This document shows positions 33,128 through 46,471 of a stretch of DNA of 64,000 nucleotides, in pieces. Source of the stretch: Diphasiastrum complanatum (lineage: Eukaryota > Streptophyta > Lycopodiopsida > Lycopodiales > Lycopodiaceae); the NCBI GenBank assembly GCA_029204225.1, contig CM055101.1, positions 1-64,000 on the forward strand, in the 5' to 3' direction. Each line of letters opens with the position of its first letter. Positions within the stretch are counted from its first letter, which is position 1. Made by a program: the position numbers and the translations under genes. The notes beneath the pieces were generated by a model that saw nothing but the letters and a program-made list of their open reading frames with translations, did not search any database and was not told the DNA's origin.

Positions 33128-34332
33128 TTAAGTCAAGCAAACAACGAGATTAGATCTAGATTCTCAATCAAAACCATCTCAGATCAGATCTACTAGATCT
33201 CGTGATAAGAATCAAATTCCTATATCGTGAAAAAGATTTTGAAAATCAACCAATCGATACTTCTCAAAAATGAAAAAAAATCTCAGAATCAAAATCAAAC
33301 TGTATCAGATGTGACCCAAAACTGGACAGAGACTTGATCTGAAAAATCAGAACCTAAAATAGAACTGGAAAGGTTACCTACACGAAGATTCACTCGGGGA
33401 AGGTTCAGCAGTGCTACTTTTGAAAAAACCTCTCTAATCAGGCTTTTCTGACAAATTCTATGAAAATAACCTTCGCCAAACTCTCAGACTCATAATCTGA
33501 CAAAGATAAAGCTAGGGTAGAACTGGCGAAGGTTCCTGACACACAAAAACATAGTTTCTGTAGTTTGACGAGGGTAAAAATAGAGATTTTCTATCATCTG
33601 GATAGAATAAATGTTCGCCAGACTCAAAAATAATAAATTACTATAAACAGAATAATTCAGAAACTCGATGAAAGTTCTAGCGAAGAATCAAGAGTATTAC
33701 TGGTATTTTTGCAAAAAAGTGTCTTTTTTGGCAAAAATATGACAATATGACAACTGATCCTCTGAGAAACCTTCTATTTCTAATATAATTCTTCGTCGAC
33801 CTGGCAGTAGATAGATCTGAATCAGACCTATTCACAGTGAATTGAGCGAAGGTTCTTTTTCTGTATTTTTAGGGTTTTGATATTTTTCTATGGTTTTTCT
33901 GATGTTTCTAGAAATATGCTGGGAAGGATTGTTCGCCCTTCAAATTGAAGGTTTTGCGATGAAAACCAAAGGCACCTACAACTCGACGAACGTTTCTTGA
34001 AAGAGGGTAAAAAGTTATTAGCTCTAATGACGATTTTTGCTTCCTTTTGACCAAAATCTGACAGATTTGACCGATTTTTCTCGTTTTTTCTGATATCTCA
34101 TATCCAAATGGATCTTAAGATAAGTGATCTGAGTATCTTTTCCTGCTCCGAAATCAGATTAGATTCAAACAAGCAAATCCACTCAAATCACGCAAAATCA
34201 CTCCCAAACTAATCCTAAATGTAAATTTAACACTATTCATGCCACGACAAGATGCCTAATGCAAGCTAAGCATCCAACAAACATGCTACAAATTGAAAAA
34301 TTGGTGTAGCTCCTCGGCAACGATGCCAAAAT
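33128..34332 (-). mobile_element. Gypsy G1 leader and primer site, copy 2
   Basis: Same as 5558-6763, with one base deleted near 33369 relative to copy 1 and one substitution near 34131. The primer site is 34311-34328. Confidence 0.72.
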
Positions 34333-35065
34333 TGTAGTGGGTTTCTTTCCTTGCCTATCCTCAACCCAAGATCTAATCAATCTAGCATCAAGGAGATGAA
34401 GTTAGTTGTCACGCATAGATTCATTCCCATAAGAGCGATAGCATAGTTCAAATTTTAGCATGAATGGAAGATTCACATCTAACTCTACCATCCACTAACC
34501 CTAAGCATTAACACTAGATCCACAATGAAGATAGGTTACTCTTTCTCTCTCTCCCTTTCTCTCTCATAAAAAGTACAAAAACATGCAATCCCAATAACAA
34601 TCAGATCCAACAATTAACAAAACACAATAAAAGCATGAGAGATGGAGGAAAGTGATAGAGAGCAAGGACATTCATAAATTTATTTCACAAGAGATCCAAT
34701 CTACTTTATTGAAATGAAGATATGTACATGTGTAGGAAACTTGAGTTGGTCCCTTTTTATAGTAGAGAGGAGGACCTTGGCCTCTGAATCCTATTGGTCC
34801 ATTTCTGCCTCCCTAATTATTCAGTTTTAAGAAAGAGTGAGAACCATCCAAAATTGGAGGGAAACCCAACTCTATTCACTAACTTGACATATAGGCCCTG
34901 CGACATTAAAAGTCCCGCAAAAAGGCCCAAAGTCCTTTTATTGACTTGCTAATTAATCAAATAACTATGTGATCATCGGGTTGGACTTACACACGCAGGG
35001 TGTCAAATCCCTCTCACTTATTAACTAGAGTTAGGTTTGCCTTGGGATTCGCAAACCCTCCAACA
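34333..35065 (-). repeat. 5' LTR of Gypsy G1, copy 2
   Basis: Same TG...CA LTR as 6764-7496, followed by the same outer flank. Confidence 0.82.
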
Positions 35066-35908
35066 GCTAAGTATTTCTATTTGTTCTTCTGTGGAGGAAC
35101 TATCAATTTGAACGTCACTTACGCATTCCAAACTGGTAGAAGGAATTGGTGGTATCATATTGCAAGTAATTGGAGATTCTTGATTGTGTTGCTTGATTGA
35201 ATCTAGACTAGGACCATTGTGTTCATCTTGAGTGACTAGTGTCACTTGGTTTCTATAGTTCGATATCCATGAAATAAGGCGATTATAGATGCTACCCAAC
35301 TTGTTAGAGGGCGTGAACGTTCCTTCCACACCTAACATCTCAAAATATTTGTAAATCACTCCTTCATCCATAATTTCTAAAAGGGTGAGCAAGTTTTGCA
35401 GATCACATTAGTTGACCAAGTCTTTTACCTGATATGCTTATTCTAATGATCCTCTATCCACGTTGGCCATTACACTTACCATTTATTCCTGGGGGTGCTA
35501 CCAAAGGTTTCTCTAAATCAGGCGATATCACAACACTTTCCACAACTAGGAAAAAGATCTTATAAATTTCAAGTAGACAGTACTCATTGTATTCAAGAAA
35601 ATAGTTTTTTATGATGCGCAAATTTATCTAGGTGGGCTCAGCACATATTGAAAATGTGATGTAACCACTTAGGCGCTAAGTTCATGAGTTGACAGGTCAA
35701 CTGGGAATTTTAGTAGCAGTGCACCATTGTTTATGTGCGGCTGATGGGTCCAAGTTTTTTCATCAGAATGGTGAAAACGAACAGTCGACAGGTAATATGA
35801 GAAACAACATCGACCAGTACCTTTCAACCAATGTTTTTTAACACAAGTTTGAGCTCCTGGTAGACGCACCAGTGTTTGGCATCTGATGGGTCAGATCATG
35901 CTCAACAA
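35066..35908. other. Unassigned segment, copy 2
   Basis: Same as 7497-8339, with the unrecognised minus-strand open frame at 35392-35066. Confidence 0.35.
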
Positions 35909-36521
35909 GGGCGACTGCAACTTTTCCATCTGTTTCTACTAGTTCTTCCCATGTTTCTCGAACTCATTGAGTATCATCTCTACAGTAGCATTGACATTCG
36001 TTGATGCAATAATGGTGGATGTCGTAGTGGTATGCCCTGCTGTATAAGACAACATACTGATATTCAGCTCATCGTCTGAATCTTCATCCTCCTCCTGAAT
36101 TGCATCATCCATAGCGTTTTGCAAAATTGTGTACTCATTATGGCATTTCAGCTCACGTCTGATCCTTTTAGGTAGACACCCCGCTTTCCCATTTTAATTT
36201 CACTTAGAAGTAGGAAAGGGTCTTCCATTGACTTTCGAGGTCTGAACTGTGTGATAAGGGCTCGTTTGATAGTCTCCCAATCTGTACGCTCCATCTCATC
36301 TTGATTGTAGTACCAATCTTGTGCTGCATCTGTTAAGGCCATTGGAAATAGCTTAAGTTTATCTTGGGAAAAATCTTCGCCATAAACTTCACAAGATTCA
36401 AAATTGATCTGAAGAAATCTAACTGGATCTGTTAATCCATTGTATTTGGGTAGATTCAAAGAGATGCTCTCCTAACAATGATTGGATTGACTTCTTGAGG
36501 AGCACCTCCATGGGCAGCCAT
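35909..36521 (-). pseudogene. gag: Gypsy G2 gag, copy 2
   Basis: Same as 8340-8952, with start ATG at 36521, one early frameshift and the acidic insertion retained. Confidence 0.8.
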
Positions 36522-37761
36522 TTTTACAGACTAATTCAAGCAGACAATGAGATTGGATCTAGATTTTTCAATCAAGAATTATCTTAGATCAGATCTGCTA
36601 GATCTCTTCCACTTGACTAGAATCAGATTCTTATACCGTGAAAAAAGATTTCTAAGATCAACCGTTTGATACTTTTCAAAATGAAAAAATTCTCAGAATC
36701 AAGTTCAGACTGAATTAGATTTGACCCAAAATTTGACAGAGACTTGATCTGGAAAATCAAAACCTAAAAATAGTACTGGCGAAGGTTCCTTAGGCGGAGG
36801 TTAACTAGACGAAGGTTCTACAGTGCTATTTTTGAAGAAAAAAAACTCTCTGAACAGGCTTTTCTGACAAAATTTGTGGAAATAACTTTCACTGAACTCT
36901 CAAATAGAGAATTTGACAGAGATCAAACTAGGGTAGAACTGGCGAAGGTTCCTGACACATAAAAACATAGTTTTTGTAGTTTGGCGAGGGTAAAAATAGA
37001 GATTTTCTATAGTCCTAATAGAATGAAATTTCATCAAACTCGAAAATAGTAAATTACTATAAATAGGATAATCTGGAAACTCGGCAAAGGTTCTGGAGGA
37101 GAATCAAGAGTAATAATGGTATTTTTGCAAAAAAGTGATATTTTTTAACCCAAATATGACAATATGACAACTGATCCTCTGAGAAACCTTCTATTTCTGA
37201 TATTATTATTTGCCGACCTGGCAGTAGATAGATTTGAATCACACCTATGCACAGTGAATCAGGCGAAGGTTCTTTTTCTGTATTTTTAGGGCTTTGGTGA
37301 TTTTTTGGTATTTTTTGGTGGTTTTTTTTATGTTTCTAGAAATCTGCTAGGAAGGAATATTTGCCCTTCAAACTGAAAGTTTTGTGATCAAAATCGAAGG
37401 TGTCTGCAACTCGGCAAATGTTTCTTGAAAGAGGGTAAAAAGTTATCAGCTCTGATGACGATTTTTGCCTCCTTTTGACCAAAATCTGGCAGATTTGATC
37501 AATTTTTGTTGTTTTTCCTGATATCTCAAATCCAAATGGATCTTAAGATTGGTGATCTGATTAGCTTCCCCTGTTCCAAAATCAGATTAGATTTCAAACA
37601 AGCAAATCCACTCAAATTAGGCAAAATCACTCCCAAACTAACCCTAAATGCAGATTTAACACTATTCATGCCACGACAAGATGTCTAATGCACGCTAACC
37701 ATCCAACAAACATGCTGCAAACTGAAAAATTGACGTAGCTCCCTGGCAATGGTGCCAAAAT
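36522..37761 (-). mobile_element. Gypsy G2 leader and primer site, copy 2
   Basis: Same as 8953-10192. The primer site is 37740-37757. Confidence 0.7.
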
Positions 37762-38509
37762 TGTAGTGGGTTTCTTTCCTTGCCTATCCTCAATCCAAGA
37801 TCTAATCAATCTAGCATCAAGGAGATAAAGCTAGTTGTCACGCGTAGGTTCGTTCCCATGAGAACGATAACGTATCTCAGATTTCAGCATGAATGGAAGA
37901 TCCAGATCTAACTCTAACATCCATTAACCCTAAGCATTAACACTACTCCATTTACACTAAGATCCACAATGAAGATAGCTTACTCTTTCTCTCTCTCCCT
38001 TTCTCTCTCACAAAAGTATAAGAACATGCAATCCCAACAATACTCAGATCCAACAATTAGCAAACACAATAAAAGCATGAGAGATGGAGGAAAAGTGATA
38101 GAGAGCAAGGACCATCATAAATCCATTTCACAAGAGAACCAATCTGCTTTATTGAAATGAAGATATGTACATGTGTAGGAAACTCGAATTGGTCTCTTTT
38201 TATAGTAGAGAGGAGGACCCTGGCCTCAAAATCCTATTGGTCCAATTCTACCTCCCTAACTATTCAAATTTAAAAAAGTGTGGGAACCATCCAAATTGGA
38301 GAGAAACCCAACTTTATTCACTAACTTGACATTTAGGCCCTACGACATTAAAAGTCCCGCAAAAAAGGCCTAAAGTTCTTTTATTGACTTGCTAATTAAT
38401 CAAATAACTATGTGATCATTGGGTTGGACTTACACACGCAGGGGGCCAAATCCCTCTCACTTGTTAAATCAGGGTTAGGGTTTCCTTGGGATCCGCAAAC
38501 CCTCCAACA
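37762..38509 (-). repeat. 5' LTR of Gypsy G2, copy 2
   Basis: Same TG...CA LTR as 10193-10940. Confidence 0.82.
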
Positions 38510-38530
38510 AAAGATTATTAAAACAAAGAA

Positions 38531-39071
38531 CAACATGAACCAATCATTGAAGATGGCTCTATAGCAGAAGCAGTTGAACCATTCAATGGTCAGAATGAAG
38601 AATTCAATGATAGTTATTATCAAAGTCAAGATCAATTCCAATTTTCTACTGAAGATTAGTTTGAAGCGATAAGTGTGGATGATCAACAACAGGTGCAATA
38701 TGGAACAGAAGACCTATATGAGGCCATGATCAGTTTGATGATCATGAGGACTCAAAAGACAACGTCACCATGGTGCAGAACAACATTTCGATCATAATAA
38801 AGATGATAATGTGGATTATGAGGCCTATGAAGATGCGTATGAACTTGAAGAAATTGACGAAAATGAAGGATGTTCTCTCTATGCCACTACATGTATGATT
38901 GGTCCTTCCCTGATGGGTACATCATTTCTTGACACAAATGATTTTAAGAAGGGAGGGAATATGACTATGGCAAGTGGAGTGACAATTTCCAGTCCCTATG
39001 TGGGTCACATCATTCATGGAAGATCAAGCAATATTGTAGCCCCTGCTATAAGTGAGAAGAAAATTGGATAA
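38531..39071 (+). pseudogene. Unidentified acidic coding remnant, copy 2
   Basis: Same as 10962-11502; function unknown. Confidence 0.3.
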
Positions 39072-39116
39072 AAAAAAAGATTATGTAAACTTATCGAGTA
39101 CAGTGCACAATCATCA

Positions 39117-39751
39117 CAATAACACCATTGTTGGGAGTTGAAAGTCCCGATGCGAGCACTCAGATAGAGCAGATCTATTTAGTTGCAGCGACTGCTACAA
39201 ACTATGATTTAAACCCTTTTGAACTACAGACTGACACTGCAGATCTGATATTGATTAATGAATAGTAGACAATGATTAACGACATATATCAACTGAGAAA
39301 CAATGGAAAAATGTAACTATTGTAAGCAAGCTTCATAAACAATTCATAGATTACACATGTAGGGCAGAATCCTGCAACTCGTCTATTATCAGAATCAAGC
39401 CTATAACAAAACTTTGAGCGTTGTCTATTTTTCCAGATCAGCGCGTCAGTGTAAGAGAGATATCCTCTCTCACAAATAATATAGTAGCTATCTATTGCTG
39501 CCTTTGTGTCTGTCTCTATGACAGTATGTGTTTGCTACTACAATACTCATTGTCATCAACAACCTCATCTTCACTCTTGTTGATCCTATATATATAGAGG
39601 AACAGTAGAGATGATTAATTTAAGCTACGAGATTAATAGAACATTTTTAGACTTAAAACTTACAACTTATGGATGCCCATGATTGTAGTCTGTGCAATCC
39701 ATTGCTTGCTCTGATACTTCATTGTCCATCCATCAACTGAGATCACAAAGA
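39117..39751 (-). repeat. 3' LTR of Copia C2, distal part, copy 2
   Basis: Same as 11548-12182; it continues at 46089-46461 beyond the inserted C1. Confidence 0.5.
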
Positions 39752-40542
39752 TGACAAAATTTCCAGAATTCACACGTGTGGGGAATGTCCACAAGAGTGT
39801 CTGATCTTAATTAAGCTTTGTGATTGGCACTATAACCTGATTCTAGATTGATCAACAAAATCTAGTTCAGAAGAAATGGCTAATCCACAATCTAGCATGC
39901 TAATCAACAGAATATAATGGCAATGATCAAAGAATGAATAAAAAATACAAGATTTCAATGTGCGAGCATTAGCCTCAACACGAGTTAGAGAGAGAGAGCT
40001 AGAGAGATAACAAACAATATTTGTTTAGATCCAAAATGACATGAGATAGCTACAAAGCTTTGGTTCTTCATCATTGATTGTGTGGAGAGCTACACATATT
40101 TATGGAGATTGAGGTAGCTCGAGGTAGAACCATATCTATCCATTCCAAAATGACATCTAGAGTCTATGTGACATTTGTCACTTGTCATGCATGAAATTCT
40201 ACCAGCTTTTTACAAGTGTGCTAGTTCTAACTAGAAATGTCCAAATCATCATGCATGTGTCCATTAAACTTTGTGCATGCCTTGCATGTCACTATGGATC
40301 ACTTACAATTAATGCATGTGAGTTGCCACGAGTTTTTACAAGCATAATCATGCTAATTCTATGTCTACAAACTATATGCAAGTTGCATTTATCAAACTAG
40401 ATAATATAAAACCATGTAGCTCGAGTTCTCTTTAGGCCAAACTTGGCATTTTGCATTAATGAGCTACGTACTTGCATGGTACAACATTTGTAGCAAGCCA
40501 AGAAATCAAAATGGATTGTTTTTCAATTTTAACACTCCTCCT

Positions 40543-42533
40543 AAAAATGATCTATATTGATTTGAACATGGCTCTTGGTATAACTCCAAGGTTGGCTCTA
40601 TGCTTGTTGAGGAACTTTTGCTCGAAGGTTTGGTGAGCATATCTGCAATGCAAGATGATGTGTCGATGTGATCCATTTTGATTTCACCTCCAATGAGCTT
40701 CTCTCTCATGAAGTGATGTGCAACTTCGATATGCTTGCTCCTTGCATGGAATATTGGGTTGTTGGCAAGGGCTTGAGCTGAAATGTTGTGACACATGATC
40801 ATAGGTATATTTTCTTCCATAATTATCTTTAGCTCCACTAGTAACCTCTTGATCCAAAGCACTTCCTTTGTTGTTGTAGTGAGTGCCTTGTACTCAGCTT
40901 CACATGATGAGAGTGATACAGTATCTTGCCTTTTGGAAAGCCAAGATATCAAGTTTCCTCCAAGATATATGACATAAGCACTTGTAGATTTTCGATCTGC
41001 TCTATCACTTGCAAAATCCGAGTCAGAATAACCAATAATAGAAAGATCTTCACTTTTATACAATAAACCAAAATCAAAAGTTGAAGATATATATCTAAGC
41101 ACTCTCTTGGCCTTTTTTCAATGATAAATTGAAAGATTTTGCATAGCTTGGCTCAAATTATGAACACTAAAGCTTATGTCTAGTCTAGTTATTGTGAGCC
41201 AAATTAAGGAGCCTACAAGACTTCTAAAAAGTGTGATGTCCTCGAAGGATCTTTCAGCACCTTTGTTAGAGTCCTTTACATTTTGCTCCATAGGTGTTTC
41301 TATACTCTTACAATTCAACATATTGAACTTTTTTAACATTGAAAGAGCATACTTAGATTGACATATGAAAGCTTTATCTTTAAGAAAGTCAATCTCTAAT
41401 CCTAGAATATAGTGAATTTTTTCAGGATCTTGCATCTTGAACTCTTTTCCAAGAGCAATCTTGGTTTCCTCAACTAACATGATACAACTTCCTGTCAGAA
41501 TGATATCATCAACATAAATCCTAGTGACTCAAAGAAAGGTGTTAAGTCGAGAATACCATGACCTTAGAGCTTGCTTTAATCCATATAAACTTTTGAAGAG
41601 CAAGCAAACTTTTTACTCATCATGGATGAACCCAATAGGTTGATCCATATAGATCTCTTCTTCTAGATAGCCATTTAGAAATGCATTAGAAACATCTAGT
41701 TGAAGAATTTGCCAATTGGAAAAACAAGCAAGAGAAATTATGATTCTAATTGACACCATCTTTGCAACTGGGCCAGAGGTCTCCTCATAATCAAATCCAT
41801 ATACTTGAGCAAATCCTTTAGCACAAAGCCTAGCCTTGTACTTGTTGATTGTGCCATCTTGATTATACTTGACTCAGAAAACCCATTTGCAACCAATGGT
41901 ATGCTTGTTGGATGGAAGATCCACAAGTTCCCATGTTTTATTGGCCATCAAAGCATCATATTCTTCCTTCATGGCAAGGTACCATTCCTTTGAGTTGATA
42001 GCATCATATACATCCTTCGGCTCCTCATGAGAAATAAAATAGGCACAATTAGTGGAGTTGATTTCCACTTGCTTTCCTCTATCTTCATAGGGAAGCCTTC
42101 TAGGCTCGGATCTTTCTCTTTGAGATCTCCTTGGTGAAAAAAATTGAGGTGACTCCCCTTCAAATCTCGGCCCCATCTCTCCATGATGATCTTCAAGGGT
42201 GATGATTGGAGTATCTTTGTGAGAATCTTTGAAGTCAGCCTTCTCAAGAATGTATTTTTGATCTTCATGGAATATCACATCTCTACTCTCAATTGTAGTT
42301 GAGGTAGAGGGAATATAGATCTTGTAAGCTTTCTTGTTGGATGCATATCCAACCATGATCCCTTTAATAGAATTAGGATCATCTCTTTTCCTTGTTTCCA
42401 AGGGCATATCAACAAAGCAAGTACAACCAAAAACTCTAAGGTGATCTACCTTAGGTTTTCTGAAACAAGACTTCAAAAGGTGTTTTTCCAGCAAGAGCAT
42501 TGTGAGGTAATCTATTGCACAAATAGTTTGCAC
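40543..42533 (-). pseudogene. pol: Copia C1 RT and RNase H, copy 2
   Basis: Same as 12974-14964, with the YVDD motif near 41519 and the same upstream deletion and stop. Confidence 0.85.
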
Positions 42534-43099
42534 AATTTATAGCTTCACCACATTATTCAATAGGCAAAGAAGCTGCTACTCAAATTGCTTTAGCACATTC
42601 ACATAAAGATATGTTTTTCCTCTCAACTACTCCATTTTGGGATAGAAGGCAAGGGAGTTGGCTCAATTGGTTAGGTTGACATCCAAAGTTTCTTTGGTCT
42701 CAAGTTCGAGCCTTCCCTTGGAAACCAAGAAGCATTTTGGGATAGAGAATAGGTACAAGAAAATTCTCTCTTTATTCCTTCACCTTCACAATAATTATGA
42801 AACTTGTTGGAGATATATTCACCTCCTCCATCGCATCATAAAGCTTTAACTTTGCAAGAAAACTGTTTTTCTACATAAGCTTTGAAGATAAGGAAGTGAT
42901 AAAAAACCATAGCCTTTGAAGAAAGTAGATGCAACCAAGTGTATCTAGTAAAGTCATCAATAAAGGTGACAAAACATGTTGCACCACCAATACTTTTAGA
43001 AGAGACAAAATGTACACCAATGGAGAAGTAGTCTTTATAAAAGACTTTTGATATGGCTTTATGTGTGACTTTGCAATGGCACAAGCCTCACAAGGCTTG
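42534..43099 (-). pseudogene. Copia C1 integrase core, copy 2
   Basis: Same as 14965-15530, including the SINE split. Confidence 0.8.
42647..42732 (+). mobile_element. 86-bp tRNA-derived SINE-like insertion, copy 2
   Basis: Same as 15078-15163, with 14-bp target repeats at 42633-42646 and 42733-42746. Presence in both copies dates the insertion before the tandem duplication. Confidence 0.75.
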
Positions 43100-44539
43100 A
43101 AGCCTTTAAAAGAGATTTTGGAAGACCAATAGCCTCCTCTTTCTTAACCATAGAAGACATAGATGTTAAGTTAGGATGTCCCAACCTTCTATGCCACAGC
43201 TCCTCCTTAGATAACAAAGCAACTTCACAAAGGTTTGCATTCTCATAAGAATTCAACTTAAAAATTCCACCACATCTAGTTCCATCAACAAGGATCTCAT
43301 CTTTTCTCTTGATAAAACAAGTATTGGAGTTGAACTTTACATCACAACCATTATCAAGCAACTTTCCCACACTAATTAAATTCTTTGTAAGTTTTGGAAT
43401 GAAAAGAACATTAGAAAGTGCAAGAACTTTTGAAGAAGCAAGTTTCAATGGAATCTTGCCAATTCCTTCTAGTGGACACTCATGATCATTAGTTGTGTAA
43501 ATAGATCTCTTGAGTCCTTTGAAAGGTAAGATTGAGTCAAATGACTCCTTTGAACAACATATATGTGAAGAGGCTCCATTGTCTATGTACCAAGCTCCAT
43601 CTTTCTTGAAAGGTGATGAAGAAAAATTGGACACCATAAGTGATCCTTCTCCATCACTTGCAACAGAATCTTCTTCAATCTCTTTGGAGAGATTAGCTTG
43701 CTTGAGTTGGTTTTTCTTCTTAAAGCAATTAGAGGCATAGTGCCTCTTTTTGCCACAGAAGAAGCACTTCACTTTCTTCTTCTTGGTTTTTGAGTTAGAG
43801 GGATGAGATGTTTCATCCTCTTCACCATCTTGATCTCGATCTTTGGCTTTGTCTTTGTTGTATGCTTGAGAGAATTGGTTCTTACTCCTTCCTTTCTGCT
43901 TTCCTTTGACAAAGAGGGCTTTGTCACTTCCACCATGTTCAAGTTTGTTCATCCTGGAGAGTTTATAGATTTTTCTAGATTCTTCAGAAATAAGAATTCC
44001 TTGGAGAGTTTCTAGATTAGGTAACTCCTCCTTAATAGCAAAAGATTGAACAAGATTATCATAGTCATGTCTCAAGCCACTCAGTATGACTTGAACTAGC
44101 TCAACTTGGTTAATGGTAACACCAACACAGGAAAGCTCTCTATGTAAATCTTTAACTCTCAGAACATAGTTAGATGCACTCTCTTCACTTCTTTGGAAAC
44201 TTTGGAAAATCTGATTCCTAAGAGTGAGTATTCTAGAAGTATTCTTTGCTTCATAATGGCCTTTAGTGCATCCCAAGCTTCTTTGGCTGTAGTGCAAGAT
44301 CCTATCTCTCTCAAAATTTCATTAGATACATTCATCTTAATGAAATGTAGAGCCATTCTAGCTCTCTTCTTATATTTAGGAATTTCAACCTGTGCTTGAG
44401 GCTCCTCTTCAACACCAAGCACAATATCCATAACATCCTGGAGAATCAAAACAGACTCCATTCTTAACTTCCAAATTGAGTAACTAGAAGTGTTTAGTCT
44501 TTCACTGGCTTCTAGAAGTTATCCTCCTTGAGATGCCAT
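43059..44539 (-). pseudogene. gag: Copia C1 gag and protease, copy 2
   Basis: Same as 15490-16970, with knuckle CFFCGKKRHYASNC and protease IDNGAS retained; stop at codon 7 and frameshifts shared. Confidence 0.87.
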
Positions 44540-46088
44540 TATAATGCAGACTTCTTAGTTATTGGATTGAGATATGTTTGAGCTTGTTCCTTTCAGACTT
44601 AGAGTTGCTGATCTCTTCACTATAGGTATTTTCAAGGTTCAACTACCTTCCTATGTGAAATACTTGCAACTATATTTGAGATGAATCTCAAATATTCCAC
44701 AAGACAAGATACAAAAAGTGGTTTGAGACACTTTGGCTGGTTTGAATTCTACTTTTGGCATGTGTGAAATGCTTCAAAAGAAAACACTATTGACACTCAG
44801 AAGGCTCAAAGGGTGTTCAAATACTTCAAACTCAGTCTTGATCTATAGTTTCTTGTGTTGGATGCTCAAAACAATGAATTCAGAACAAAGTATAATTGAA
44901 TCAAATTAAAATGTTGTCACTCGGATTTTGGACCTATCCCTATCCTCTTTAAGAGCTTATAACTCTTGCTAGACACATCAGATTGATTTGATTTCAATTT
45001 GTATGGAAAGTGCAGATCAAATGCTTTCCATCAAGTTATAAGACTGCTATCTTTGGATTCATAAGTAAGGAGAACAAAGGGACTAAAAAACTCTGATTTT
45101 CACACGTGCGGAATTCCAGAATTCCGTACTTCCTCAATTCAGGTCTAAAAAATTCAGTTCAAGTCCGATTTGATCCAAATACACTTCAGAGAAGGGTTAG
45201 AAAAAGTGCAAAACTACTTTTTTGCTTGATTTAGCTCTCAATTTCTTGTACAATCAGAGTTGCTAGCATGCAAAGCTTAATGTGGCTCTGATACCATGAC
45301 AAAATTTCCAGAATTCACACGTGTGGGGAATGTCAACAAGAGTGACTGATCTTAATTAAGCTTTGTGATTGGCAGTATAACCTGATTCTAGATTGATCAA
45401 CAAAATCTAGTTCAGAAGAAATGGCTAATCCACAATCTAGCATGCTAATCAACAGAATATAATGGCAATGATCAAAGAATGAATAAAAAATACAAGATTT
45501 CAATGTATGAGCATTAGCCTCAACACGAGTTAGAGAGAGAGAGCTAGAGAGATGACAAGCAATATTTGTTTAGATCCAAAATGACATGAGATAGCTACAA
45601 AGCTTTGGTTCTTCATCATTGATTGTGTGGAGAGCTACACATATTTATGGAGATTGAGGTAGCTCGAGGTAGAACCATATCTATCCATTCCAAAATGACA
45701 TCTAAAGTGACATCTAGAGTCTATGTGACATTTGTCACTTGTCATGCATGAAATTCTACCAACTTTTTACAAGTGTACTAGTTCTAATTAGAAATGTCCA
45801 AATCATCATGCATGTGTCCATTTCTTTGTGCATGCCTTGCATGTCACTATGGATCACTTACAATTAATTCATGTGAGTTGCCATGAGTTTCTACAAGCAT
45901 AATCATGCTAATTCTATGTCTACAAACTATATGCAAGTTGCATTTATCAGACTAGATAATACATAACCATGTAGCTCGAGTTCTATGTAGGCCAAACTTG
46001 GCATTTTACATTAATGAGCTACATACTTGCATGGTACAACATTTGTAGCAAGCCAAAAAATCAATATGGATTGTTTTCAATTTTAACA

Positions 46089-46461
46089 TAAGATGCACCA
46101 CTATTGTAGTTGCCTAATATACACAATCGTTGCTTTGCAGTGCCTATACGGTCATGAACGTTCTTCGGAGTGTGAAGCCATGGCAAGCTACCAAAACTAG
46201 ACCGTAGCAGGCCCTGGTGTGGTGCCCGGACAGTTCATCTCCTTCAAGAGGAGAAATCGTATGTGAAAGACATTCGTTGACCTGTGGTCCTTTGGCAGTG
46301 ACTCGGTTACTCTTCGGTGCCTTAGCAGTGCCTTTGGTGGTGTTTTGTGTGGCCTTTGGCTGTGCGGTTGAGGTTAAAGCCTATTGAGGCTTTACGTTTA
46401 TTTATGTGTGTTTGGTCACAATATACGAAGGCTTTTATATTGGAAATTTTCAGTTTCTTCA
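46089..46461 (-). repeat. 3' LTR of Copia C2, proximal part, copy 2
   Basis: Same as 18520-18892; polypurine tract at 46462-46471. Confidence 0.6.
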
Positions 46462-46471
46462 GCTCCCTCTC

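Larger units (their letters stand above)
39752..46088 (-). mobile_element. Copia element C1, copy 2
   Basis: Same as 12183-18519. LTRs are at 39752-40534 and 45297-46088, the polypurine tract at 40535-40542 and the primer site at 45282-45296. A substitution at about 41483 (CTTG to CATG on the plus strand) creates an upstream ATG in the RT frame compared with copy 1, and one in the gag-protease frame near 43101 changes Val to Ala. All major lesions are shared, so they predate the duplication. Confidence 0.9.
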